A stretch of DNA of 64,000 nucleotides, taken from contig NZ_CP040602.1 of NCBI RefSeq assembly GCF_005885815.1, positions 697,630 to 761,629 of the forward strand, written 5' to 3'. The notes beneath the pieces are model-generated. The model saw only the letters and a list, made by a program, of their open reading frames with translations, did not search any database and had not been told where the DNA came from. Shown piece by piece: positions 1 through 9,037 of the stretch. This stretch comes from Thiomicrorhabdus sediminis (GTDB lineage Bacteria; Pseudomonadota; Gammaproteobacteria; Thiomicrospirales; Thiomicrospiraceae). The position numbers and the translations under genes were made by a program. How positions within the stretch are numbered: the stretch's first letter is position 1; every line of letters begins with the position of its first letter.

Positions 1-169
1 TTGAAGAATTTCAGTTTGTAATTGGGATTTCGTCCTAAAATTGTTTATTTCTTTGTTGTGTACTCGTTTATAAATAAAAAATTTCGTGCACTACGCTGTG
101 AATTAGAGCAATTTTAGTTAGAAATCACTGGTTATTTCTTGAAACCGGCATTAATGGCTTATTATTAAT

Positions 170-195
170 AAGGCTCTCCTTTGAGAGCCTTTTTT
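170..195 (+). terminator. Intrinsic terminator upstream of tadA
   Basis: The arms AAGGCTCTC and GAGAGCCTT pair perfectly around a 4-nt loop and are followed by a run of T. It probably ends a transcript entering from the left of the window. The 3' arm covers 183-191, so a TTG at 181 cannot be the tadA start. Confidence 0.85.
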
Positions 196-210
196 GTATC
201 TGGAATTTAT

Positions 211-729
211 ATGCAAGTACCTGAAGGTTTGACTGCGCAACAAATTGATGAGTTTTGGATGAATCATGCTCGTAAGCTGGCCGAAAAGGCTGAGCAGAGC
301 GGTGAGGTGCCGGTAGGCGCGGTGGTGGTTTTAAATGGCGAGTTGATTAGCGAGGCCTATAATCAACCTATCCAAAACAACGATCCGACAGCCCATGCCG
401 AAGTCTTGGCTTTACGTGCCGCAGGTAAGAAGTTGGGTAATTATCGTTTAATCGATACCACGCTTTATGTGACCTTAGAGCCTTGTCCGATGTGTGCTGG
501 GGCAATGGTTCATGCAAGGGTCAAGCGAGTGGTGTTTGGAGCCTATGATGCAAAGACCGGTGCCGCCGGTTCGGTTTTTGATCTGTTGCAAGCGCCGCAG
601 CTCAATCATGTTTTACAGGTCGATGGAGGCATTATGCAATTCGAATGTGCCGATCAATTGAGCGCCTTTTTCAAGAGACGGCGCAAAGAGATCAAGGCGC
701 AAAAACGGCTTGGTCAAACTACCGGCTAG
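211..729 (+). CDS. tadA: tRNA-specific adenosine deaminase TadA
   Basis: Converts A34 of tRNA-Arg(ACG) to inosine in the cytoplasm; the matching tRNA gene is in this window at 26898-26974. The protein is a single zinc-dependent cytidine/deoxycytidylate-deaminase domain. From the chosen start, His62-Ala-Glu64 is the first zinc and proton-shuttle motif and Pro91-Cys92-Pro-Met-Cys95 supplies the other zinc ligands. Length is 172 residues, close to the roughly 165 usual for the family. The frame is open further upstream to a TTG at 181, but that codon lies in a terminator hairpin. ATG 211, a few bases after a GGA, is therefore preferred; ATG 259 is a weaker alternative. It appears monocistronic, with terminators on both sides. 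Confidence 0.95.
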   Translation: MQVPEGLTAQQIDEFWMNHARKLAEKAEQSGEVPVGAVVVLNGELISEAYNQPIQNNDPTAHAEVLALRAAGKKLGNYRLIDTTLYVTLEPCPMCAGAMVHARVKRVVFGAYDAKTGAAGSVFDLLQAPQLNHVLQVDGGIMQFECADQLSAFFKRRRKEIKAQKRLGQTTG

Positions 730-809
730 TTAAGTGCTTAAAAAGGATAGAAAACTCACTTGCCGAAGCGTTAAAACAATGCGAATATAGAAACAACCTT
801 ATTTCTAAT

Positions 810-839
810 AGCGGGAAAGAGCTTGTGTTTTCCGCTTTT
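810..839 (+). terminator. Probable terminator after tadA
   Basis: A nine-pair stem (AGCGGGAAA with TTTTCCGCT, one G-U pair) is followed by TTTTG. It separates tadA from the chemotaxis genes. Confidence 0.6.
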
Positions 840-899
840 GTACAGTTTTTTATATAGACTTTAATTAAAAAGACGTAGATAGCCTGGGCTACGAGGTAT

Positions 900-1484
900 T
901 TGCCTGATATGCAGAAAAATATTGACCCGGCCGAAGGGATTGTTACTTATAAAATCCTGCCTGGCGAATATTATGTGACCAAAGAGAATGAACGCATCGA
1001 AACGGTGCTGGGGTCATGTATCTCTGCATGTGTAAGAGATCCGATTGCCGGAGTCGGTGGCATGAATCACTTTATGTTACCGGTAGATAAAAACGCCAAA
1101 GGCTCAGCCGAGCTATCCGATGCGAACCGTTATGGTAACTACGCCATGGAAAACCTGGTCAATGCGCTGTTAAGAATGGGGGCTCGTCGCGAGCGTCTCG
1201 AATTTAAGCTATTTGGTGGCGGGCGTATCATGAGTTCAATGACAAATATCGGTTGGTACAATATTGGCTTTGCTTTCGATTACGTATACACTGAAGGTTT
1301 TAAGGTGGTCTCACAAGACATTGGTGATGTCTATCCCCGTAAGGTGATTTACTATCCACTGACTGGCCGCGTCAGGGTCAGAAGACTTAATGCTATGCAT
1401 AATCAGACTCTGGCTGATCAAGAAAATCGCTATATTGATAATATTGGATCTAAACCTGTTGAAGGTGATGTAGAACTGTTCTGA
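900..1484 (+). CDS. cheD: Chemoreceptor glutamine deamidase CheD
   Basis: CheD deamidates specific glutamines of methyl-accepting chemotaxis proteins and in some species also binds the CheC phosphatase. The family core is clear: TVLGSCISACVRD with putative nucleophile Cys40, and GGMNHFMLP with His57. The 17-residue Cys-His spacing is that of characterised CheD enzymes. The start is uncertain. TTG 900 lies 3 nt after GAGG, and ATG 909 lies 12 nt after it; the ATG shortens the protein by three residues. The stop is 10 nt before cheA and its TGA is embedded in the cheA ribosome-binding site (TGAGGA), so the two are probably co-translated. No receptor, cheR or cheB gene is adjacent. Confidence 0.93.
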   Translation: MPDMQKNIDPAEGIVTYKILPGEYYVTKENERIETVLGSCISACVRDPIAGVGGMNHFMLPVDKNAKGSAELSDANRYGNYAMENLVNALLRMGARRERLEFKLFGGGRIMSSMTNIGWYNIGFAFDYVYTEGFKVVSQDIGDVYPRKVIYYPLTGRVRVRRLNAMHNQTLADQENRYIDNIGSKPVEGDVELF

Positions 1485-1494
1485 GGATACTACT

Positions 1495-3579
1495 ATGGAT
1501 ATGATGGAAACATTTCGCCAAACTTATTTGGAAGAGAGCTTTGAAGGCCTCGACGTTATGGAACAAGGTCTGCTAGATCTGCCTCCAGGTACGCCAGATA
1601 ATGAAAAAATTAATGAAATTTTCCGTGCTGCACACTCTATTAAGGGTGGTAGTGGTACCTTCGGTTTTACCGAAATCGCCGGGTTTACTCATGTTTTAGA
1701 AACCCTGTTGGATGAAATGCGTGACGGTCGCCGTGATGTGACTCAGGAATCGATTGATGCGATGTTATCGGCGGTCGATGTTTTGCGCGATATGTTGACC
1801 AAGTTACAAGACCATGAACCGATTGATGAAGAGCGTGCCAGTGAAGTGCAACAGGTCATGGAAGCGATTTTGGGTGGTGGCGAAGCCCCTGTAGACACCC
1901 AAGTTGAAGATTCAGCAGAAGCCTCTGAAGTCGAGACCGATGGTGTTTGGCATATCTCTCTGTTACCTGAAGCGGAATTGCTTAAAACAGGAAATGAGCC
2001 GATTCGCATTTTCCGTGAGTTGGAGACTCTTGGTAACCTTGAAGTAACTGCCAATTTCGATAAATTGCCGAATCCCGCCACCTTTGATCCGGAATCACTA
2101 TATATAAGCTGGGAATTGAAGCTAAGCGGAGAAGGCGTTAAAGAAGACGATATCCGCGAAGTCTTCGAATGGATTGATGGTGACGGTGCCGAAGTTATTA
2201 TCAAAGCTCCTGAAGCGGTTGTAGCCGCCCAAGCCAGTGCCGTTGCAACAGCTGTTACTGAAGCCAAAGCCGAGGTGGCTCCTGTCGCAAAACCGGCTGC
2301 AGCCAAGCCAGCTGCGAAGCCGGCAGCGAAAGATACGAAAGCCGCACCTAAGCAAGAAGGTTCGATTCGTGTCGATTTAAGCAAAATCGATCAGATGGTT
2401 AACTTGGTGGGTGAATTGGTTATCACGCAGTCAATGCTCAGTCAGTTTGGCGAACAGGCCGAACAGAGCCTTGAGCATAACAAGGACGGCAGCGCCAATA
2501 TGGACTGGGTGGATAAGCTTAAAGAAGGTTTGACCCATCTTGAGCGCCATACCCGTGAACTGCAAGAGTCGGTAATGAATATCCGTATGCTGCCGGTGAG
2601 TTTTGCCTTTAACCGTATGCCGCGTATTGTCCATGATGTCAGTCAGAAGTTGGGCAAGCAAATTGATCTGGTTATGGAAGGTGAAGGTACCGAGCTGGAT
2701 AAAACCATGCTCGAGCAATTGACTGATCCGCTGGTGCATATCGTACGTAACTCGATTGACCATGGTATTGAAAGCCCGGATGTGCGTATTGCTGCCGGTA
2801 AGCCTGAAAAAGGTACGGTTAAAATGGCCGCCTTCCATCAGGGGGGGAATATCCTTATTCAAATTACCGATGACGGTGCTGGTATCGATTACCGTAAAAT
2901 CGAAGCCAAAGCGATCGAAAAAGGTGTTATCACCGAAGATCACGCCCTGAATAAAGATGAAATCGTCGATCTGATTTTCCATGCCGGTTTCTCAACTGCG
3001 GAAGTGGTCAGTGATATTTCCGGTCGCGGTGTGGGTATGGATGTGGTACGTCGAAATATCCGCGGTCTGGGCGGTTCGGTTGATGTAAAAACCACTCCCG
3101 GAGAAGGATCGGTATTCACTATCCGTCTACCATTGACACTAGCGATTCTTGATGGTCAGCTATGTTCGGTAGGCAGCCAGACTTATGTCTTCCCGCTGGT
3201 GTCGATTATCGAATCCATTCAGGTTGATAAGTCATTGGTCAAAGGCATTGCCGGAGAAACCGAGCTGTATAAACTGCGTGATAGCTATATCCCGGTCATT
3301 CGTCTGCATAAGAAACTTGGTGTTGACGACGCTCAGCAAGATCTATCCGAAGGCTTGTTGGTTGTGGTTGAAGATGCGGGACAGCGTGCCGGTATTTTTG
3401 TCGATGATCTATTGGGTCAGCAACAGGTCGTTATCAAGAGTTTGGAAAGCAATTTTATGAAAATTGACGGCATTGCCGGTGCGACCATCTTAGGTGATGG
3501 TACCGTCTCTTTGATTTTGGATATTACCGAAACGGTGAATAGCCATAAAGGCGGTGTTGGGCAGATGAATGTTGCCTAA
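1495..3579 (+). CDS. cheA: Chemotaxis histidine kinase CheA
   Basis: Cytoplasmic kinase that couples receptor signals to phosphorylation of CheY. Domains in order: N-terminal Hpt (about 1-120) with phospho-acceptor His47 in AAHSIKGG; a globular P2-like region (about 150-240); an Ala/Pro/Lys-rich linker (about 245-290); the P3 dimerisation helix (IRVDLSKIDQMVNLVGEL); the HATPase domain with N-box VHIVRNSIDHGIE, DDGAGI and GRGVGMDVV; and a C-terminal CheW-like P5 domain. At 694 residues it is full length and every catalytic motif seen is intact. It follows cheD closely and precedes a CheZ-like gene by 53 nt. ATG codons at 1501 and 1504 are alternative starts. Confidence 0.96.
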   Translation: MDMMETFRQTYLEESFEGLDVMEQGLLDLPPGTPDNEKINEIFRAAHSIKGGSGTFGFTEIAGFTHVLETLLDEMRDGRRDVTQESIDAMLSAVDVLRDMLTKLQDHEPIDEERASEVQQVMEAILGGGEAPVDTQVEDSAEASEVETDGVWHISLLPEAELLKTGNEPIRIFRELETLGNLEVTANFDKLPNPATFDPESLYISWELKLSGEGVKEDDIREVFEWIDGDGAEVIIKAPEAVVAAQASAVATAVTEAKAEVAPVAKPAAAKPAAKPAAKDTKAAPKQEGSIRVDLSKIDQMVNLVGELVITQSMLSQFGEQAEQSLEHNKDGSANMDWVDKLKEGLTHLERHTRELQESVMNIRMLPVSFAFNRMPRIVHDVSQKLGKQIDLVMEGEGTELDKTMLEQLTDPLVHIVRNSIDHGIESPDVRIAAGKPEKGTVKMAAFHQGGNILIQITDDGAGIDYRKIEAKAIEKGVITEDHALNKDEIVDLIFHAGFSTAEVVSDISGRGVGMDVVRRNIRGLGGSVDVKTTPGEGSVFTIRLPLTLAILDGQLCSVGSQTYVFPLVSIIESIQVDKSLVKGIAGETELYKLRDSYIPVIRLHKKLGVDDAQQDLSEGLLVVVEDAGQRAGIFVDDLLGQQQVVIKSLESNFMKIDGIAGATILGDGTVSLILDITETVNSHKGGVGQMNVA

Positions 3580-3632
3580 CTCATAGCAGTTCAATCGACA
3601 AAGAATAATAACAAGGATATCGAGGTAAATTA

Positions 3633-4211
3633 ATGTCACAACTGAGTACTGACTACACACTGGGCGCAAAAGAAGTTCAAGAGACCATTATGGTGTTGAA
3701 TCTATCTGTAGCCCAGATTGAATTATCGATCACCGATGGTGATAACTCGGTCAATGCTCTGATTGATTCCTTTACCTTTATGTCTCAGCATATCGAAAAG
3801 ATTCAGGCCACCGGGAACAAGATTGCCGAAATCAGTGCCGATAGTGAATCGGTGCAGGATCATCGCAGTTTGCTGTTAAGCCAAACGGGAGAGTTGTCTG
3901 AGAAAATGCAGCAAGCGATTATAGCGTTTCAGTTTTACGATAAATTAAGCCAACGTTTGGATCATGTTTCCAAAGGGTTGTCGGGTTTAGCTGAAATTGT
4001 CGCCCATGAAATGCATGTTAAGGATCAGGAGCAGTGGGAAAGCTTTAAAAACAGCGTGCGCAAGGGAACCACCATGCGTGAAGAAGAAGAGCTGTTTGAA
4101 TTGATTTTTGATAAGAAAGTGCCTGCTGATGAGGCGATTGAAGTCATGAAATCGCGTATGAGAGATCGTATGCATGAAGAGAGCCAGGAAGAAGAGATCG
4201 AATTCTTTTAA
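3633..4211 (+). CDS. Candidate CheZ-like CheY-P phosphatase
   Basis: A 192-residue, largely helical soluble protein with no signal peptide or membrane segment. The segment QFYDKLSQRLDHV places Asp103 and Gln107 four residues apart in a long helix. E. coli CheZ uses the same spacing (Asp143, Gln147) to dephosphorylate CheY-P. The acidic C-terminus ends in EEEIEFF, reminiscent of the acidic, Phe-ending CheZ tail that binds CheY. Its place behind cheD-cheA, before a strong terminator, fits a chemotaxis role. Motif and location are seen; phosphatase activity is inferred, since overall similarity to enterobacterial CheZ is low. It could instead be another CheA-associated adaptor. Confidence 0.6.
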   Translation: MSQLSTDYTLGAKEVQETIMVLNLSVAQIELSITDGDNSVNALIDSFTFMSQHIEKIQATGNKIAEISADSESVQDHRSLLLSQTGELSEKMQQAIIAFQFYDKLSQRLDHVSKGLSGLAEIVAHEMHVKDQEQWESFKNSVRKGTTMREEEELFELIFDKKVPADEAIEVMKSRMRDRMHEESQEEEIEFF

Positions 4212-4231
4212 TGACTTTGCGACAAATATGA

Positions 4232-4255
4232 AGACCCGCCTTGGCGGGTTTTTTT
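4232..4255 (+). terminator. Terminator of the cheD-cheA-cheZ-like operon
   Basis: ACCCGCC and GGCGGGT pair perfectly around a TT turn and are followed by a run of T, 20 nt after the stop codon. Confidence 0.9.
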
Positions 4256-4293
4256 ATGTCTAGAGAAAAAAACTATTTTTTTAGCATTTTTTT

Positions 4294-4320
4294 CTTGAAA
4301 ACCGATAATTGACCCTTATA
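4294..4320 (+). promoter_or_regulatory. Sigma-32-type heat-shock promoter for htpG
   Basis: CTTGAAA (4294-4300) and CCCTTATA (4313-4320) are separated by 12 nt. This closely matches the RpoH consensus (CTTGAAA, 11-16 nt, CCCATnT) and lies 63 nt upstream of a known heat-shock gene. Use by sigma-32 is inferred from that match. Confidence 0.75.
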
Positions 4321-4383
4321 AATCGGGCATCTGTTTAAAATTATTCACACTAACCAAATCATCGACATTAGGAGATTAATGTA

Positions 4384-6279
4384 ATGAGTGCAAGAGAAAC
4401 CCATGCGTTTCAAACGGAAGTCAATCAGCTATTAAAGCTAATGATTCATGCCCTATATTCCAATAAAGAGATTTTTTTGCGTGAGTTGGTGTCCAACGCA
4501 TCCGATGCATTGGACAAATTGCGTTTCCAGTCGGTATCGAATGACAGTCTGAGCGAAGGTGAAGACGAGCTTGCGATCTCTTTGAGTTTTGACAAGGATA
4601 AGCGTACCGTCACCATCAGTGATAACGGTATCGGTATGACTCGCGATGAAGTGATTGCCAATATCGGGACTATCGCCAATTCGGGGACTAAAAAATTCCT
4701 TGAAAGCCTAAGCGGTGACCAAGCTAAAGATTCGCATCTGATCGGTCAATTCGGTGTCGGTTTCTATTCATCGTTTATTGTTGCCGACGAAGTTGAGTTG
4801 GTAACCCGTAAAGCCGGTGAAGATAAGGCGAATGGTTGCAAGTGGATTTCTAAAGGTGAGGGCGAGTTTACTCTTGAACAGGTTGAAAAAGAGACTAAGG
4901 GAACAAGCATCACTCTGCACCTGAAAGAAGATATGGATGAGTTCTTAGACCAGTACCGTCTCAAGAATATCATTACCACCTATTCGGATCACATCAATTT
5001 CCCGATCAAAATGCAGAAAACCGAATGGGATGAAGAAGCCAAAGAGAACAAAACCTTGGATGAGATGGAACAGGTCAATAAGGCGACAGCTATCTGGACT
5101 CAGGCCAAATCTGAACTGAGCGATGAAGATTACAAAAACTTCTATCAGACCATTTCTCATGACTTTGGTGAGCCGCTTGCTCATATGCACAATAAGGTGG
5201 AAGGGACGCTGGAATATACCTCTTTACTTTATCTGCCAAAGCAGCCGCCGTTTGATCTTTATGATCGCGATCGTCGTTACGGTTTGAAGCTTTATGTTAA
5301 GCGTGTCTTTATTATGGACGACGCCGAACACCTAATGCCGACTTACTTGCGTTTTGTGCGCGGGGTGATCGATTCGGCCGATCTGCCTTTGAACGTTTCG
5401 CGTGAAATTTTACAGAGCAATAAGGTAGTCGATAAGATTCGCTCAGCATCGGTCAAGCGTGTCTTGGATCATTTGGCGAAAATGGCGAAGGCGGATGATC
5501 AGGAAGATTTCAATACTTTCTGGGATAACTTTGGTCAAGTCTTGAAAGAAGGTGTAGTGGAAGATTTTGCCAATAAAGACAAGATTGCCAAACTACTACG
5601 CTTTACCTCGACACATGAAGAGTCGACCAAAGAGCAGCGCCAATCATTGGACAGCTATGTTTCTCGCATGCAGGAAGATCAGGAAGCTATCTACTATATC
5701 GTTGCCGATACTCTGGCTGCGGCAAAAGGTAGTCCGCATCTGGAAATGTTCCGTAAAAAAGGCATTGAGGTATTGCTACTGTCTGATCGTATCGATGAGT
5801 GGTTGGTGTCGCACCTTAACGAGTTTGACGGCAAACCGCTTAAATCAATTACCTCTGCGGATTTAAAAGAGTTTGACGATGAAGCGGAACAAGACGTTTC
5901 CGAAGAAGAGAAAAAAGCTCGTGAAGCTTTGACCGAAAAAGTCAAAAAAGTGCTTGAAGAGCAGGTTTCCGATGTGCGTATTACCCATCGTCTAACCGAC
6001 TCTCCGGCTTGTGTGGTCAGTGCCGAAGGCGATATGTCTGCCCATATGGCACGCATGATGGAACAGATGGGGCAAGCCGTACCGAAACAAAAACCGGTCT
6101 TGGAGCTTAACCCGGAACACGCTTTGGTGAGCAAGTTGGAGTCGTTGGACAATGACGATAAAATCAAAGAGTGGTCGCTGTTCTTATTGGAGCAAGCTCA
6201 GTTGGCAGAAGGTGCTCAGCTGGAAGAGCCTGCCGCGTTCATTAAACGTATGAACAGCCTGTTAAGTGAAATGATGTAA
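4384..6279 (+). CDS. htpG: Molecular chaperone HtpG (Hsp90)
   Basis: Cytoplasmic ATP-dependent chaperone that remodels client proteins together with DnaK. The N-terminal GHKL ATPase domain shows [21 protein letters not shown] split over residues 23-43, the DNGIGM motif and GQFGVGFYS. The middle domain carries the conserved [16 protein letters not shown] stretch, and a C-terminal dimerisation domain follows. The 631 residues match the E. coli protein (624). GGAG at 4371-4374 is 9 nt before the start. An out-of-frame ATG-TAA minimal ORF lies immediately upstream (4379-4384), which may slightly affect initiation. The gene has its own promoter and terminator. Confidence 0.98.
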
Positions 6280-6337
6280 TCTCGCTACTGAATTAAATCA
6301 TCATTTGGTAGTGCTGGAGGCATCTAGCGAAAAACAG

Positions 6338-6371
6338 CCCAAATCGACTTTTGCTCGGTTTGGGTTTTTTT
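6338..6371 (+). terminator. Terminator after htpG
   Basis: A ten-pair stem (CCCAAATCGA with TCGGTTTGGG, one G-U pair) encloses a seven-base loop and is followed by a long run of T. Confidence 0.88.
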
Positions 6372-6484
6372 ATGTCCGCTAGAATGCAAATAGCTGAAAA
6401 ATAAGTTAAATCAGCTTAAATTGAGGGGCGCTTTTATGGCACAATAACGCCTTTGTTTTATGCCCGTAAATTAAGGACAGCAGT

Positions 6485-8086
6485 TTGATTTCTACAGCCA
6501 ATATCACCATGCAGTTTGGTGAAAAACCCCTTTTTGAAAATATCTCTATCAAATTTTCCGAAGGCAAGCGTTACGGTCTTATCGGTGCCAATGGGTGCGG
6601 TAAGTCGACCTTTATGAAAATTCTGGGGGGCGACTTGGAGCCGACTGCCGGTACGGTAAGCATCGGGGAAAATGAGCGTCTGGGTAAATTGAAACAGGAT
6701 CAGTTTGCTTATGAACAGTTCAGCGTTGTTGATACCGTCATTATGGGACAGCCGGAGCTGTGGGAAGTCAAAAAAGAGCGCGACCGTATCTATGGTTTGG
6801 CGGAAATGTCAGAAGAAGAAGGGATGTTGGTTGCCGACCTGGAAGTTAAGTTCGGCGAGATGGACGGTTATACCGCTGAGTCTCGTGCCGGTGAATTGTT
6901 GTTAGGTCTGGATATTCCGGTAGAGCAGCATTATGGCCCGATGAGTGAAGTGGCTCCGGGTTGGAAGCTGCGTGTGTTATTGGCCCAAGCGTTGTTCTCA
7001 GACCCGGATGTATTATTGCTGGACGAGCCGACCAACAACTTGGATATCAATACTATCCGCTGGTTGGAAAACGTCCTTAATGAGCGTAAGAGTACGATGA
7101 TTATCATCTCCCACGACCGTCACTTCTTAAACAGTGTTTGTACTCATATGGCCGATTTGGATTACGGTGAATTGCGTCTTTATCCAGGTAACTATGATGA
7201 ATACATGACAGCATCGACCATGGCGCGTGAACGTCTATTGGCCGATAACGCCAAAAAGCAGGCGCAGATCAATGAATTGAAAACTTTTGTGAGCCGTTTC
7301 TCTGCAAACGCTTCCAAGGCGAAACAAGCGACTTCACGCGCCAAATTAATCGATAAGATTCAATTGGACGAAGTCAAACCGTCAAGCCGAGTCAATCCGT
7401 TTATCCGTTTTGAGCAGGATAAAAAACTGTTCCGTTTAGCACTGGAAATTGAAAACCTAGGTAAAACCTATCAAAACGAAGATGAGACCAATGAAGTCTT
7501 TAAAGACTTGAACCTGATGCTTGAAGTGGAAGACCGTCTAGCGGTGTTAGGGCCTAACGGTATCGGTAAAACGACTTTCTTGAAATGTTTGACCGGTGAT
7601 ACCGAATTGACTTCGGGCGAAGTGAAGTGGTCGGAAAACGTTAAGATCGGCTATTACGCACAGGATCATGCGCATGATTTTGCCGAAGACATTAGTCTGC
7701 TGGAATGGATGACACAATGGAAAAAGCCGGAAGAAGACGAGCAGGCCGTACGTGCGGTACTGGGACGTATGCTGTTCTCACAAAAAGATATTGATAAATC
7801 TGTCAAAGTGCTTTCCGGTGGTGAACAGGGGCGTATGTTGTTCGGTAAGCTGATGATGGAAAAACCGAATGTGCTGATTATGGATGAGCCGACCAACCAC
7901 TTGGACATGGAATCGATTGAATCCTTGAACCAGGCGTTGGAGGATTATCCGGGAACGCTGATTTTTGTTTCTCACGACCGTGAATTCGTGTCATCGATTG
8001 CCACCCGTTTATTGGTAATGAAAGAAGACGGTATTGAGGATTTCCGAGGTGGTTATGAAGAGTATCTTGAAAAGCAGGATGCTTAA
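6485..8086 (+). CDS. ybiT: ABC-F family ATPase YbiT
   Basis: ABC-F proteins are soluble twin-ATPase factors that bind the ribosomal E site and influence translation; YbiT has no settled physiological role. Two ABC cassettes are visible, with Walker A motifs GANGCGKST and GPNGIGKTT, Walker B segments LLLDEPTNN and LIMDEPTNH, and no membrane domain. The N-terminus ([20 protein letters not shown]) and the length of 533 residues match E. coli YbiT (about 530). The start is a TTG preceded by AAGGA at suitable distance, and homologues begin at the same point. It stands alone between terminators. Confidence 0.95.
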   Translation: MISTANITMQFGEKPLFENISIKFSEGKRYGLIGANGCGKSTFMKILGGDLEPTAGTVSIGENERLGKLKQDQFAYEQFSVVDTVIMGQPELWEVKKERDRIYGLAEMSEEEGMLVADLEVKFGEMDGYTAESRAGELLLGLDIPVEQHYGPMSEVAPGWKLRVLLAQALFSDPDVLLLDEPTNNLDINTIRWLENVLNERKSTMIIISHDRHFLNSVCTHMADLDYGELRLYPGNYDEYMTASTMARERLLADNAKKQAQINELKTFVSRFSANASKAKQATSRAKLIDKIQLDEVKPSSRVNPFIRFEQDKKLFRLALEIENLGKTYQNEDETNEVFKDLNLMLEVEDRLAVLGPNGIGKTTFLKCLTGDTELTSGEVKWSENVKIGYYAQDHAHDFAEDISLLEWMTQWKKPEEDEQAVRAVLGRMLFSQKDIDKSVKVLSGGEQGRMLFGKLMMEKPNVLIMDEPTNHLDMESIESLNQALEDYPGTLIFVSHDREFVSSIATRLLVMKEDGIEDFRGGYEEYLEKQDA

Positions 8087-8115
8087 TCACTGAACACATC
8101 GCTATAACCGCTAAG

Positions 8116-8151
8116 AGCCTGTATTGTTCATCAACGATACAGGCTTTTTTA
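8116..8151 (+). terminator. Terminator after ybiT
   Basis: AGCCTGTAT pairs with ATACAGGCT, and the inner TTG and CAA can extend the stem. A run of six T follows. Confidence 0.9.
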
Positions 8152-8224
8152 TTGGGTTCAGTGAGCTGTCGTCTTACAATGGATTAAAAGTATTTCTTTG
8201 CTGGTATTTGATAAAGGATAAAGC

Positions 8225-9001
8225 ATGAATATAGTCGGTCTGCAATGGAATTCGGTTTGGCAAAACACTCAGGCCAATATCGATGAATTGGATAAATCCC
8301 TGCAAACGCTGCTTGAACAAGCGGACACTGCGCCCGATATTGTTCTGTTACCGGAAGTGTTTTTATCCGGATTTTCGATGCGGCCGGTCGAATTCGCCGA
8401 ATCAATCGATGGCGATTCGATGCAACAATTGAAAGCTTTGGCGAGTAAATATCGGCTGGCGTTAATATTTGGTATGGCCACTAAACAGGTCAGCAACACC
8501 GGTTATGAGCACTTCAATTCGGCACTGATGATCGATAAACATGGTGAGCTGATTGAACATTATCGAAAACAAAAGCTGTTTGCCTATGCTAATGAACACC
8601 ATGCCTATCAAGCCGGGAAACCGTCGCAGCCTTTTGTTTGGCAAGGAGCCCGTTGCGCCATGTTTATCTGTTATGATTTACGCTTTCCGGAGATTTTTAG
8701 AAATCTCGCGAAACAGGTCGATATTGTGTTTATTGTCGCCAGCTGGCCAGAATCGCGACAGTTGCACTGGGAAACTCTGTTGAAAGCCCGTGCGATTGAA
8801 AACCAATGCTTTATTATCGGGGTCAACAGAACCGGAATAGACGGTAACGGTTTGCATTATGCCGGTGGATCCATGGTGATTGATCCATTGGGTGAGATAT
8901 TGGCATACGGAAGAAAACAGGACGAGATGATTCAAGCAGAGATCGATATTGCTCAAGTTTGTGAAGTGCGCAAGCAATTCCCGTTTTTAGATGATATGTA
9001 A
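8225..9001 (+). CDS. Carbon-nitrogen hydrolase, YafV / omega-amidase type
   Basis: Nitrilase-superfamily enzyme whose closest visible relatives hydrolyse omega-amides such as 2-oxoglutaramate, a by-product of glutamine transamination and methionine salvage. The catalytic triad is complete: Glu44 in LLPEVFLSGF, Lys115 in HYRKQKLF and Cys149 in FICYDLRFPE. At 258 residues it matches E. coli YafV (256) and has no extra domain. There is no signal peptide, so it is cytoplasmic. AAAGGATAAAGC precedes the ATG. Substrate specificity cannot be read from sequence alone, and another aliphatic amidase is possible. Confidence 0.87.
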   Translation: MNIVGLQWNSVWQNTQANIDELDKSLQTLLEQADTAPDIVLLPEVFLSGFSMRPVEFAESIDGDSMQQLKALASKYRLALIFGMATKQVSNTGYEHFNSALMIDKHGELIEHYRKQKLFAYANEHHAYQAGKPSQPFVWQGARCAMFICYDLRFPEIFRNLAKQVDIVFIVASWPESRQLHWETLLKARAIENQCFIIGVNRTGIDGNGLHYAGGSMVIDPLGEILAYGRKQDEMIQAEIDIAQVCEVRKQFPFLDDM

Positions 9002-9037
9002 AGCGGCTAGCCGTCTTTTTTGCGGCATGTTTTTATG

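Noticed and set aside
645..857. 70-residue plus-strand ORF overlapping the end of tadA
   Set aside because: It overlaps tadA in another frame, runs through a probable terminator and has no recognisable protein character.
1743..2384. Long antisense ORF opposite cheA
   Set aside because: It mirrors the Ala/Pro/Lys-rich linker and P1 region of cheA. Its Ser/Ala-rich composition is a shadow of the real coding strand.
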